Assembly (NCBI GenBank): GCA_037385685.1
Contig: JARRMW010000004.1
Span: forward strand, 1 to 64,000
Reading direction: 5' to 3'
Origin: Sva-25 sp037385685
GTDB lineage: Bacteria > Pseudomonadota > Gammaproteobacteria > Chromatiales > Chromatiaceae
Length of the DNA: 64,000 bases
Within the stretch, counting starts at the first letter, position 1; the number at the start of each line of letters is the position of its first letter. The notes under the pieces are model-generated. The model did not search any database, was not told the DNA's origin, and saw nothing but the letters and a program-made list of their open reading frames with translations. This document shows positions 8,692-17,112 of this stretch, piece after piece. Both the position numbers and the translations under genes were made by a program.

Positions 8692-9879
8692 ATGAACGAG
8701 ACGAGCGCACTGCCAGGAACCTCGGAAACCATGACACGGGAGTGCGCATTGGAACGTCCTGACGACAGCAGCAGAAGGCCTTCCGGGCCATGCAAAACAC
8801 TGCTTCGCAACTACGAGGCAAAGATTCGCTGCGGGGAATATGAGGAGCAGAAAACCCAGCGCGAGGCTGTCATCCTGCTACAGGATATCGCCGATCAACT
8901 CGAAGCCAATGAGCGAAAGGCGCGTTCAAAACTGACCGGAAAAATCCTGCCGTTCAGGCGCAAGCACAGGCTGGTACCCGGGCTCTATCTCTGGGGTGAA
9001 GTCGGCCGCGGCAAGACATGGCTCATGGACCAGTTCTACGCGGCAGTGGAGATTGATAACAAGCTGCGCCTCCACTTCCACCGATTCATGCAGCATGTGC
9101 ATCATGATCTGCAGGAATTTTCATCCGAAGTCGATCCGTTGAAAGTGATTGCCCTGCACATGGGAAAGAAATATCGCCTGATTTGTCTCGACGAGTTCCA
9201 GGTCACCGACATCGGTGACACCATGTTGCTGCGCAATCTTGTCGAGGCACTCTATGCGCAGGGCATCACGCTGGTGATCACCTCCAATCGCGAACCGGAT
9301 GACCTCTGCCAGGACTGGTTTCAGCGCGAGCAGTTCAAGCCTGCCGTGGATCTCATCAGGGGAAACTCTGCCGTCATGCATCTGGAGGCGCCTGTTGATT
9401 ATCGCCTTCTCAACAGCAGACTCGAGGAGATTTTTATCACCCCCCATGATCACGAAACCGAACGCATACTGGAAGATTCATTCAAGTCAATCGCATCCGG
9501 CGAGGTCGTGAGGAATGCTGAGCTGATCATCAACAACAGGCCTGTTAGCGCCGTGATGAAAGCGGATAACGCTGTCTGGTTTGATTTCGACACGCTCTGC
9601 CGCGGTCCACGGGCCACCAGCGACTATATCCAGATCGCACGCCTGTTTCCGACGGTTCTTCTGTCAGACGTCCCGGAACTCAACGAGTCGCTCGATAGTT
9701 CGGCGCGCCGCTTCCTGAACCTCGTCGATGAACTCTACGACCAGCGTACGCGGCTGATCTTTTCAGCACGAACATCACTTGAAAAGCTCTATCAGGGTGA
9801 TACGCTGGCCTTTGAATACCAAAGAGTCCTGAGCCGCCTGCACGAGATGCAAAGTCCCTCGTATCAGCGGGCTAGATAA
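8692..9879 (+). CDS. zapE: AFG1-family ATPase, cell division protein ZapE
   Basis: The 395-residue P-loop ATPase has Walker A GEVGRGKT at residues 102-109, a Walker B region LICLDEFQVTDI near 165, and the arginine-containing SNREPDDL segment near 205, all in AFG1/ZapE order. ZapE associates with FtsZ and the constricting ring in E. coli; its mitochondrial relative AFG1 handles respiratory chain subunits. The length is near the family norm (about 375). The first 30 residues look unconserved, so the true start could be a later ATG. It ends ten bases before ppsR and may share its transcript. Confidence 0.9.
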   Translation: MNETSALPGTSETMTRECALERPDDSSRRPSGPCKTLLRNYEAKIRCGEYEEQKTQREAVILLQDIADQLEANERKARSKLTGKILPFRRKHRLVPGLYLWGEVGRGKTWLMDQFYAAVEIDNKLRLHFHRFMQHVHHDLQEFSSEVDPLKVIALHMGKKYRLICLDEFQVTDIGDTMLLRNLVEALYAQGITLVITSNREPDDLCQDWFQREQFKPAVDLIRGNSAVMHLEAPVDYRLLNSRLEEIFITPHDHETERILEDSFKSIASGEVVRNAELIINNRPVSAVMKADNAVWFDFDTLCRGPRATSDYIQIARLFPTVLLSDVPELNESLDSSARRFLNLVDELYDQRTRLIFSARTSLEKLYQGDTLAFEYQRVLSRLHEMQSPSYQRAR

Positions 9880-9889
9880 GAAAGAGAAA

Positions 9890-10735
9890 ATGAGCAGGCA
9901 GCATATTGTCTATTTCGTTTCCGAAAGCACGGCCATCACGGCACAAACGCTTGGCAACAGTCTTCTGTCGCAATTCGAGGATGTTGAGTTCGAGCATCAT
10001 TACACGCCCTATGTCAACACCGTCGACAAGGCCGAAGAGCTGGTCAGTGAACTTGGTGAGATCAGCAGGGAAAGCGGTGAAAAACCGATTGTTTTCGCCA
10101 CCATGCCAGACAAGGAGATCGATGCGCTTCTGCGCAACGCAGACTGTCACTATTACGAACTCTTCTCCGGTTATCTCAAGCAGCTCAGCGAGGCGATCGG
10201 AGTGACTCCTTCCTACCGTTTTGGCCTGTCACACGGTATCTCCAATGCGCGCAATTACGACAACCGCATGGATATCGTGAACTACTCGCTGACGCATGAC
10301 GACGGGATGATCCTCAACGATCTCGAGGAAGCCGATATCATTCTTGTCGGCGTATCACGCTCCGGCAAGACACCAACATCGCTGTATCTCGCCCTGCAGT
10401 TTGGCATCAAGGCGGCCAACTATCCGCTGACAGAAGAGGACTTCGAGCGTGGCCGCTTTCCGGAAGTGCTGCTCAACAACAGGGACAAGCTTGTTGCCAT
10501 CACGATCGATCCGTTGCGCCTCCAGGAGATACGCGAGAAGCGACGACCGGGCAGCAGGTATGCTTCACTGCCTGTTTGCCAGCAGGAAGTGCGCCAGGCG
10601 GAACGTTTTTTCAGCCGCTACGATCTGCCGGTCCTGGATTCGACTACCAGATCGATCGAGGAGCTCGCTTCGCAGATCGTACGCGTACACCATGTTCACC
10701 ACCCCGTAAAACGACCCAGGATTCCCCATGAATAA
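9890..10735 (+). CDS. ppsR: PEP synthase regulatory protein (kinase/pyrophosphorylase)
   Basis: The 281-residue DUF299-family protein should inactivate PEP synthase by ADP-dependent phosphorylation of its active-site threonine and reactivate it by phosphate-dependent dephosphorylation. The P-loop-like GVSRSGKT lies at residues 154-161. The N-terminal YFVSESTAITAQTLGNSLL and the block YPLTEEDFE are family hallmarks. It overlaps ppsA by eight bases, so regulator and target are translationally coupled. Confidence 0.95.
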   Translation: MSRQHIVYFVSESTAITAQTLGNSLLSQFEDVEFEHHYTPYVNTVDKAEELVSELGEISRESGEKPIVFATMPDKEIDALLRNADCHYYELFSGYLKQLSEAIGVTPSYRFGLSHGISNARNYDNRMDIVNYSLTHDDGMILNDLEEADIILVGVSRSGKTPTSLYLALQFGIKAANYPLTEEDFERGRFPEVLLNNRDKLVAITIDPLRLQEIREKRRPGSRYASLPVCQQEVRQAERFFSRYDLPVLDSTTRSIEELASQIVRVHHVHHPVKRPRIPHE

Positions 10736-13091
10736 CTACGTCATCTGGCTGGACCAGCTTGGTCTCGGCGATATCGAAGACGTCGGTGGCAAAAATGCGT
10801 CACTCGGAGAGATGATCCGAAACCTGACGAACCTTGGTGTGAAAGTGCCCGGGGGATTTGCCACCACGGCCCATGCCTACCGCGAGTTCCTCGCGCATGA
10901 AGGTCTCGGTGACAGAATCAATGCGAGGCTCGATGCTCTCGATGTCGACAATATCGCCGATCTTACGGCAGCCGGCAGGGAGATCCGGGGCTGGATCATG
11001 GAAGTCCCGTTGCCTGCCCAACTGGAACTGGCCATTGATCATGCCTACACCGATCTCGAGAGACAGTATGGCAGGGATGTGAGCTGGGCCGTGCGCTCCT
11101 CCGCGACTGCAGAAGACTTGCCGGATGCCTCCTTCGCCGGACAGCAGGAGACCTTCCTCAATGTTTCAGGCCTCGATGATATCAAGCATGCCATTCGACG
11201 TGTCTTCGCCTCTCTGTTCACGGATCGGGCCATCACCTATCGCGAACATCAGGGCTATGCCCACAGCAACGTCGCGCTCTCTGCGGGCATCCAGAAAATG
11301 GTGCGGTCCGACATCGGTGCGAGCGGCGTCATGTTCACGCTCGATACCGAGTCCGGCTTCCGTGACGTGGTCTTCGTGACCTCGAGCTACGGTCTCGGCG
11401 AGATGGTCGTTCAGGGTGCCGTCAATCCCGACGAGTTCTACGTGCACAAGTCAACACTCGAGGCCGGGCGTCCTGCCGTATTGCGGCGCAACGTCGGAAG
11501 CAAGGCCATCAAGATGGTTTACGACAGTGATGGCGAGGACCCTGTCAAAACGGTCGACGTCGACGAGTCGGAGCGCCTGCTGTTTTCAATCAGCGACAGC
11601 CAGGCCGAGGAGCTGGCCCGCCAGGCCGTCATCATCGAGAAGCACTACCAGCGTCCGATGGATATCGAGTGGGCGCTCGATGGCCTCGATGGTGAACTCT
11701 ATATTGTCCAGGCGAGACCTGAAACCGTGCAGAGCAGGGCAGGGAATGTCCTCGAACGCTTCGAGATGAAGGAACGCGGCAAAGTGCTTTCCGAGGGGCG
11801 TTCCATCGGCGGGCGCATTGGTGCCGGCACGGCGCGTCTCATTATGAACCTCGATCACATGGACCGTATCCAGGAAGGCGACGTGCTCGTCACTGACATG
11901 ACCGATCCCGACTGGGAACCGATCATGAAACGCGCCTCGGCCATCGTTACGAACAGGGGTGGGCGGACCTGCCATGCAGCGATCATTGCACGTGAGCTTG
12001 GCGTGCCGGCGGTTGTTGGTGCCGGAGATGCGACCTACGAGATCCAGGATGGCCAGGAAGTCACGGTCTCCTGCGCCGAGGGTGATACAGGCTATGTCTA
12101 CGAGGGCAAGCTGGACTTCAATGTCAGCAGAGTCGAGCTGGGTAAACTGCCGGAACTGCCGATCAAGATGATGATGAATGTCGGTAACCCGGATAGCGCC
12201 TTTGATTTTTGCCAGATCCCGAACCAGGGCGTCGGACTTGCCCGCATGGAGTTCATCATCAACAACATGATCGGCATTCACCCGCGGGCGCTGCTCGAGG
12301 TGGACCAGCAGCCCCGCCAGGTGCAGAAAGCCATCAGGCGGCAGATCGCTGCCTATCCTGATGCAAAAGAGTTTTTCATCCGCAAGATCATGGAGGGCGT
12401 CTCCACGATTACGGCAGCATTCCATCCCCACCCGGTCATTCTGCGGATGTCGGATTTCAAGTCCAACGAGTATGCAAATCTCGTCGGCGGTGAGCACTAC
12501 GAACCGCACGAGGAGAACCCGATGATCGGTTTCCGCGGCGCAGCCCGCTATCTCGATCCCGGTTTTCGTGTCTGTTTCGAGATGGAATGCGAAGCGATCA
12601 GGCGCGTGCGTAACGATATGGGTCTGACGAACCTCGAACTCATGATTCCGTTCGTACGGACCCTCGAAGAGGCCAAGGGTGTCTCTGAACTGCTGGCGAT
12701 GAATGGACTAGGCCGCGGTGAACATGGTCTGCGGCACATCATGATGTGCGAGTTGCCCTCGAATGCCGTGCTGGCGGAACAGTTCCTCGAGTACTTCGAT
12801 GGCTTCTCCATCGGTTCCAACGACATGACCCAGCTGACACTCGGCCTCGACCGGGATTCCAGCCTCGTCGCCTCGTCATTCGATGAGCGAAACCCGGCAG
12901 TCAAGGCAATGCTCAAGATGGCCATCGACGCCTGCTGCAAGCAGGGCAAGTATGTGGGCATCTGCGGCCAGGGCCCGTCGGATCATCCGGAACTGGCCGA
13001 GTGGCTCATGGAGCAGGGAATCAGCAGCATCTCGCTGAATCCGGATACCGTGCTTAGCACCTGGCTCAGGCTTGCGGAACAGACAAAATGA
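10728..13091 (+). CDS. ppsA: Phosphoenolpyruvate synthase
   Basis: The 787-residue enzyme converts pyruvate and ATP to PEP, AMP and phosphate, the gluconeogenic entry point from C2/C3 substrates. In order it has the ATP-grasp domain (residues about 15-340, with AVRSSATAEDLPDASFAGQQET), the swivelling phosphohistidine domain (GGRTCHAAIIARELGVPA near residue 410-428, with the regulated TCH motif), and the PEP/pyruvate TIM barrel (GLARMEFIINN; SIGSNDMTQLTLGLDRDS; the cysteine in YVGICGQGPSD). It overlaps ppsR upstream and shares ATGA with the fusion gene downstream. Confidence 0.97.
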   Translation: MNNYVIWLDQLGLGDIEDVGGKNASLGEMIRNLTNLGVKVPGGFATTAHAYREFLAHEGLGDRINARLDALDVDNIADLTAAGREIRGWIMEVPLPAQLELAIDHAYTDLERQYGRDVSWAVRSSATAEDLPDASFAGQQETFLNVSGLDDIKHAIRRVFASLFTDRAITYREHQGYAHSNVALSAGIQKMVRSDIGASGVMFTLDTESGFRDVVFVTSSYGLGEMVVQGAVNPDEFYVHKSTLEAGRPAVLRRNVGSKAIKMVYDSDGEDPVKTVDVDESERLLFSISDSQAEELARQAVIIEKHYQRPMDIEWALDGLDGELYIVQARPETVQSRAGNVLERFEMKERGKVLSEGRSIGGRIGAGTARLIMNLDHMDRIQEGDVLVTDMTDPDWEPIMKRASAIVTNRGGRTCHAAIIARELGVPAVVGAGDATYEIQDGQEVTVSCAEGDTGYVYEGKLDFNVSRVELGKLPELPIKMMMNVGNPDSAFDFCQIPNQGVGLARMEFIINNMIGIHPRALLEVDQQPRQVQKAIRRQIAAYPDAKEFFIRKIMEGVSTITAAFHPHPVILRMSDFKSNEYANLVGGEHYEPHEENPMIGFRGAARYLDPGFRVCFEMECEAIRRVRNDMGLTNLELMIPFVRTLEEAKGVSELLAMNGLGRGEHGLRHIMMCELPSNAVLAEQFLEYFDGFSIGSNDMTQLTLGLDRDSSLVASSFDERNPAVKAMLKMAIDACCKQGKYVGICGQGPSDHPELAEWLMEQGISSISLNPDTVLSTWLRLAEQTK

Positions 13092-15562
13092 CCACCGGAC
13101 CTGAGACCGGTGTCTTTAAAGGCGCCTGGCTCACGGATGTCGATGACACACTGCTGAAGTCCGGCCATCGCCCGGATGATGACTGGATCGGGGAACTCGC
13201 GGAATTCGTACGTGTGCTCAGGAAACACGGCATCCTCTGGGCACCGGTTAGCGGTGTCGCCATCAGCAAGATGGGACCACGCATGCTCTACCGCCTGCCA
13301 GAAGAATTGCTCGACAATGTTTTCTATTTCGGCGGTGAAGGCAGCACAAGGAGTCATTACGACGCTGCCAGCAGCAACTGGGTTGACGATCCGGCCTTCA
13401 AGCGTCACTTCAGTGACGCCCAGGCGCTTGCAGTCATCGGCGAGTTGGAACTGCGCGCCTGGTTTGCCCACCACTATCACGTCGACGATCTCCACGACGA
13501 ACGTATCGAGCGGCACATCACGGATGCACAGGCCGTTCTCGAACAGAAAGGATTCGCGAGCATGCCGTGTCTCGTCGACCAGATGAAGGAAAAACTCGAG
13601 GAGCACGGTTTCGACAGTGGCAAGTCGGAGACCTATTTTCGTGGTGGTGCACTGAGCTGGATGATGTTTGGCGATATCTCCGTGCAGCACTACAGGGGCG
13701 AGCACGAGACGCAGGTTCGCATGACAATCAGCCATTTCATCCGCGACAGGCTCGAGGAGCTCGATCATCTCCGGGCGCTAGGTGACAACGGCATCGGCAT
13801 GCCTTATTTGCATGCGACGCGCGGCATCAAGCTCGTGCTCATGGGAAACGACAAGGGCAGGGCGGCAGAAGAACTCCACAATGTCCTTGGCATCCCGGCC
13901 AATCATATCCTCTTTGTCGGCAACGAACTCTTTGACGGCGGAAATGACGATACCGTGCGCCGCGTTGAGGATGTCGTGTTGTTGTCGGTCGGCGAAAAGG
14001 AGGACCCGGGCGTCATCAATGGTGGCGTGCAGGTCGGTGCCAACCAGCACTGGATGGAGTGGTCCGTTGCACAACTCGAGGCTGGTATCGCCTGGCCGGA
14101 GATCCTGAAGCAGCTGCCTGTCGTGGCGGAGAGGAAACTGGTTACGGACCGCGTCACCACGCAGCTGGGCTATGCATCGAAAACCTCCGTCTGGCACGGC
14201 CGCATGGCAGAGACCATTCCGCTGGAAATTCTCACAGAACTGATCCTGAAACACCGGCAGGCCTATATCGATAATCGCCAGGTACTGGTCGCGATGCGGC
14301 GTATCCAGTATGAAATGGTCTCGCGGCTCGCTTCGCTCGAGCGCTATCACTACGATGAGGCAATCAAGATGGCGCGCCGTCTGCTACGCAGCGGCGACCG
14401 GAATGTCGATGAAGAGAAGCAGGCAAGGAGTGATGAACTCGTTCGCCTTTTGCTGCCCGAACTCAAGGGTATGCTGACGACCATCTTTATCGACCGACAC
14501 GATCTCGGCAATAACACTGTTCACAAGTATCTCGATGGTGCGTATACACGGGATGCCGTGCGCGAGGCGGTTGCGACACTGATCCGAACCAGTGCTGATG
14601 TCGAGGATCCGCAGCCTGAGCTTGATCGTCTTGATGAGACGGTGGAGAACTGGACACTCCGCATCCGCGATGCTTTCGATATCTACCTTGCGCACTACAG
14701 CAAATGGAAACAGGAACAGCAGCGTATCGCTCAGGCAATCGCCATCGAACCTGTGGCTCGCGAGGTGCTGGAACTCGTCTCCGGCGAGGACCTCTTCCGC
14801 TTCTTCCGCTGGCTGCTCCCGCGCGTCGAGGAAGTGCCGCATCTGAAGGATCTCGACAAGCCGACGATCGTGCTCGTCTCGGGCACCTCGGGTGTTGGCA
14901 AGTCGACGATTGCGAAACAGATCTCGCGACAGCTGGGGATCCCCACCGGTTTCTCGTCAGACATCGCCTGCCGCGCCGTCATGCGTGAGGCCAGCGGATT
15001 CCTGCTCGGCGGTGAAAAGGCAAGAGAGCTCTTTCCTGAACTCCACGGCTCCTCGTTCGACGTCGATGCGCTCGACTGGTTTTACGGTCACGCTCTCATG
15101 ACCATGGTCGGCGTGACCGGTAGCATCAACCGGCTCATCAAGGAGAACGTTTCTGCCGTTATCGACGGTGTCGCATTGATTCCCGGAACCTTGCCGGAGA
15201 TCTGTTTCGAGAAGGCCAATATCGTCTGGATCGTCGCCTGCGTGCGCGAAGAGACGCAGCACTATGAGCGCCTTGGCATGCGTGATGAGACCGGTGTCGA
15301 GCGCGGTGGTGCGGATCGTTACAAGGAACGCTTCAGGGCGATCCGCAACAACCACGACAGGCTCGTGCAGATGGGTGAACGTGCGAATGTTCTCGTGGTG
15401 GACAACAGCGGTGATCTGGATCTGGCCCTCTCCGAGGTACTCGAGCGTGTCCGCGATCCTTTCGCCGATCGGGGCCTGCCTGTGGATGACGAGGTACGCG
15501 AACGCACCTGGAACAACCTGCATGAAAGAACGACGTGGGAAATCCAGAATGATATGCATTGA
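13088..15562 (+). CDS. HAD phosphatase / 2-phosphoglycerate kinase-like fusion protein
   Basis: This 824-residue protein has three parts. Residues about 10-320 form a Cof/sugar-phosphatase-type HAD domain: DVDDT at 17-21 is motif I, NDKGRAAEEL near 258 supplies the motif III lysine, and FVGNELFDGGNDD near 280 is motif IV. Residues about 330-580 are mostly helical and unrecognised. Residues about 590-815 form a P-loop kinase domain with GTSGVGKST at 599-607, then IAKQISRQLGIPTGFSSD, DGVALIPG and a C-terminal VVDNSGDLDLAL block, closely resembling archaeal 2-phosphoglycerate kinases. Its ATG overlaps the ppsA stop by four bases, implying a linked role in the PEP/phosphoglycerate node. The real substrates are unknown. 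Confidence 0.8.
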   Translation: MTTGPETGVFKGAWLTDVDDTLLKSGHRPDDDWIGELAEFVRVLRKHGILWAPVSGVAISKMGPRMLYRLPEELLDNVFYFGGEGSTRSHYDAASSNWVDDPAFKRHFSDAQALAVIGELELRAWFAHHYHVDDLHDERIERHITDAQAVLEQKGFASMPCLVDQMKEKLEEHGFDSGKSETYFRGGALSWMMFGDISVQHYRGEHETQVRMTISHFIRDRLEELDHLRALGDNGIGMPYLHATRGIKLVLMGNDKGRAAEELHNVLGIPANHILFVGNELFDGGNDDTVRRVEDVVLLSVGEKEDPGVINGGVQVGANQHWMEWSVAQLEAGIAWPEILKQLPVVAERKLVTDRVTTQLGYASKTSVWHGRMAETIPLEILTELILKHRQAYIDNRQVLVAMRRIQYEMVSRLASLERYHYDEAIKMARRLLRSGDRNVDEEKQARSDELVRLLLPELKGMLTTIFIDRHDLGNNTVHKYLDGAYTRDAVREAVATLIRTSADVEDPQPELDRLDETVENWTLRIRDAFDIYLAHYSKWKQEQQRIAQAIAIEPVAREVLELVSGEDLFRFFRWLLPRVEEVPHLKDLDKPTIVLVSGTSGVGKSTIAKQISRQLGIPTGFSSDIACRAVMREASGFLLGGEKARELFPELHGSSFDVDALDWFYGHALMTMVGVTGSINRLIKENVSAVIDGVALIPGTLPEICFEKANIVWIVACVREETQHYERLGMRDETGVERGGADRYKERFRAIRNNHDRLVQMGERANVLVVDNSGDLDLALSEVLERVRDPFADRGLPVDDEVRERTWNNLHERTTWEIQNDMH

Positions 15563-15893
15563 GCAGATGTTTAACGCCCGTTTGCTGATGACGATCGCAT
15601 TTTTTGCAGCCACGGGTTGCTCGCACCTTTCCGGTCATGAAGGTGATATCACCTACACGTGCGCCAGCGGCGAGCGATCTGTCGCATCCTATCCATCCCC
15701 TGAAACAGCCGTTCTCGCGTACAGGGGAGAGACGCATCGCCTGCAACGCGTCAGGTCCGCAAGCGGTGCGCGTTATGCTGACGACACCATCGTCTGGTGG
15801 ATCAAGGGCAGTGAGGCTTCGCTGTTTTCCATCGAGCAGGATGGATCGACAGGAAAACGCCTCGATGTGTGCCGCGTTGCGAGCGGCGCATAA
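15549..15893 (+). CDS. MliC-like lipoprotein (C-type lysozyme inhibitor family)
   Basis: The protein of about 108-114 residues begins with a lipoprotein signal (LLMTIAFFAATGC, cysteine near residue 25) and continues with a MliC-like beta domain: ITYTCASGERSVASYP, then AVLAYRGETHRLQRVRSASGARYAD and a C-terminal CRVASGA. MliC/PliC lipoproteins bind and block host C-type lysozyme in the periplasm. ATGs at 15549 and 15567 are both possible; the first overlaps the end of the preceding fusion gene. The short size is normal for the family. Confidence 0.78.
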   Translation: MICIEQMFNARLLMTIAFFAATGCSHLSGHEGDITYTCASGERSVASYPSPETAVLAYRGETHRLQRVRSASGARYADDTIVWWIKGSEASLFSIEQDGSTGKRLDVCRVASGA

Positions 15894-15952
15894 GGCGATG
15901 CCGAAGTTTGCGCATCCGGCTCTCTTCAGTCACGTGTCCCGCCACTGGCAGC

Positions 15953-16273
15953 TCACTGTACCTCGATGATCTTGACGTTTTCGGCGTCATGAATGTTGCA
16001 GGTACCCAGTCCCTGTACCGATACAGTCAGCTTTTCAGCCTTTGCCATCAGCAATGTCTCATAACTTGCGCGGCCACCCATTCCCCGCAGATCGATCGAA
16101 AAGCGTTCAGAGCGGTTGCAGCGATGAGTACTCCGCATCGGTGTTGTGAAGTCGAACATGATGTAGGGCGAGGTGGGCGATGCCCAGATGCTGCGCACGA
16201 TGCCTGTGCCTGTGCCGGCGAAGGCCGTAGCGTTTATGCTGACAAGTATGATGAGGGCGAGCAGTCGTCGCAT
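15953..16273 (-). CDS. Small exported protein of unknown function
   Basis: This 106-residue protein begins with a clear Sec signal peptide (MRRLLALIILVSINATAFA, cleavage near residue 19) and has about 87 mature residues with two cysteines (HRCNRSE and GTCNIHD) that could form a disulfide. The mature part is likely a small beta-rich periplasmic domain. I recognise no family. It converges with the mliC-like gene and has 179 bases of upstream sequence before the divergent GNAT gene. Confidence 0.7.
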   Translation of the reverse strand: MRRLLALIILVSINATAFAGTGTGIVRSIWASPTSPYIMFDFTTPMRSTHRCNRSERFSIDLRGMGGRASYETLLMAKAEKLTVSVQGLGTCNIHDAENVKIIEVQ

Positions 16274-16452
16274 GGCAGGTCTCCTCCGAGTTTGAACAGC
16301 CTTTCACGAGAGTATCCATGAGCGCCTCTCCATATGCCAGAGGAAGCGGAAGTCTGTGGCTATTGCAATCATCTCTCCGGAATTGACGGATTCCCGGACA
16401 ATTAGCTGTTATGTTCAGAAAAACCGGGTGAAACCCGATTGAAGGATGGTGT

Positions 16453-17112
16453 ATGCATTTTGAAATTCTCGACAAAAGCAAGCAAGGTGAAATAACAGAT
16501 CTGTTCACGTCTGTCTTCACCTCATCTGAAGGGGAAGCCGAAGGCAAGCTGATTGGCAATCTTGCCTCGGCGTTATCTTCGAACATCGATAACCAGGATA
16601 TTCTCTGTTTCGGTGCATACGAGAAGTCATCACTCATCGGGTCGATATTCTTTACACGCCTTCGGTTCAATCAAGCCATCAGGGTCTACATGCTGGCTCC
16701 GGTCGCTGTCAGCACTGATCACCAGGGAAAGGGCGTCGGGCAGGCACTCATCAACTTTGGTCTTGCCGACCTGAAAGACAGGGCTGTCGATGTTGCCATC
16801 ACATATGGTGACCCATCGTTCTACTCCAGGGTGGGATTCGAACCACTCTCGGAGAATGTCATCAAGGCTCCGCTGAAGCTTTCGATGCCGGCGGGGTGGC
16901 TCGGCCAGTCAGGTGTGTCAGGGAATTCAATGATCCTGTTTACTGGTAACAACAGCTGTCTATCAACAGGCTCAGGAAAAGAGAGAGTGGAGGGATTGCT
17001 TTTTGATTATCAGGCGGTTCTCGGGAAATCATTTCTCCGTCAACGTTATCCCTTTCTTCGCTCCGAGGCAGGTTGTTTGCCGCTTTTACGGAATGCGGGT
17101 TGGTTTCATTGA
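16453..17112 (+). CDS. GNAT-family N-acetyltransferase
   Basis: The 219-residue protein matches YhbS-type acetyltransferases: an N-terminal GNAT fold, the acetyl-CoA loop VSTDHQGKGVGQALINFGL near residues 87-105, and YGDPSFYSRVGFEP near 118-131. Family members are about 165-175 residues, so the last 45 or so residues are an extension of unclear origin. The acceptor is unknown. Its stop overlaps the likely TTG start of the Enzyme I-like gene by two bases, so the two are probably translated together. Confidence 0.85.
   Translation: MHFEILDKSKQGEITDLFTSVFTSSEGEAEGKLIGNLASALSSNIDNQDILCFGAYEKSSLIGSIFFTRLRFNQAIRVYMLAPVAVSTDHQGKGVGQALINFGLADLKDRAVDVAITYGDPSFYSRVGFEPLSENVIKAPLKLSMPAGWLGQSGVSGNSMILFTGNNSCLSTGSGKERVEGLLFDYQAVLGKSFLRQRYPFLRSEAGCLPLLRNAGWFH

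Noticed and set aside
10940..10960. TGTCGACAAT inside ppsA, resembling the GntR operator.
   Set aside because: It is within coding sequence (Asp-Val-Asp-Asn-Ile), half the palindrome is imperfect, and no promoter is nearby.
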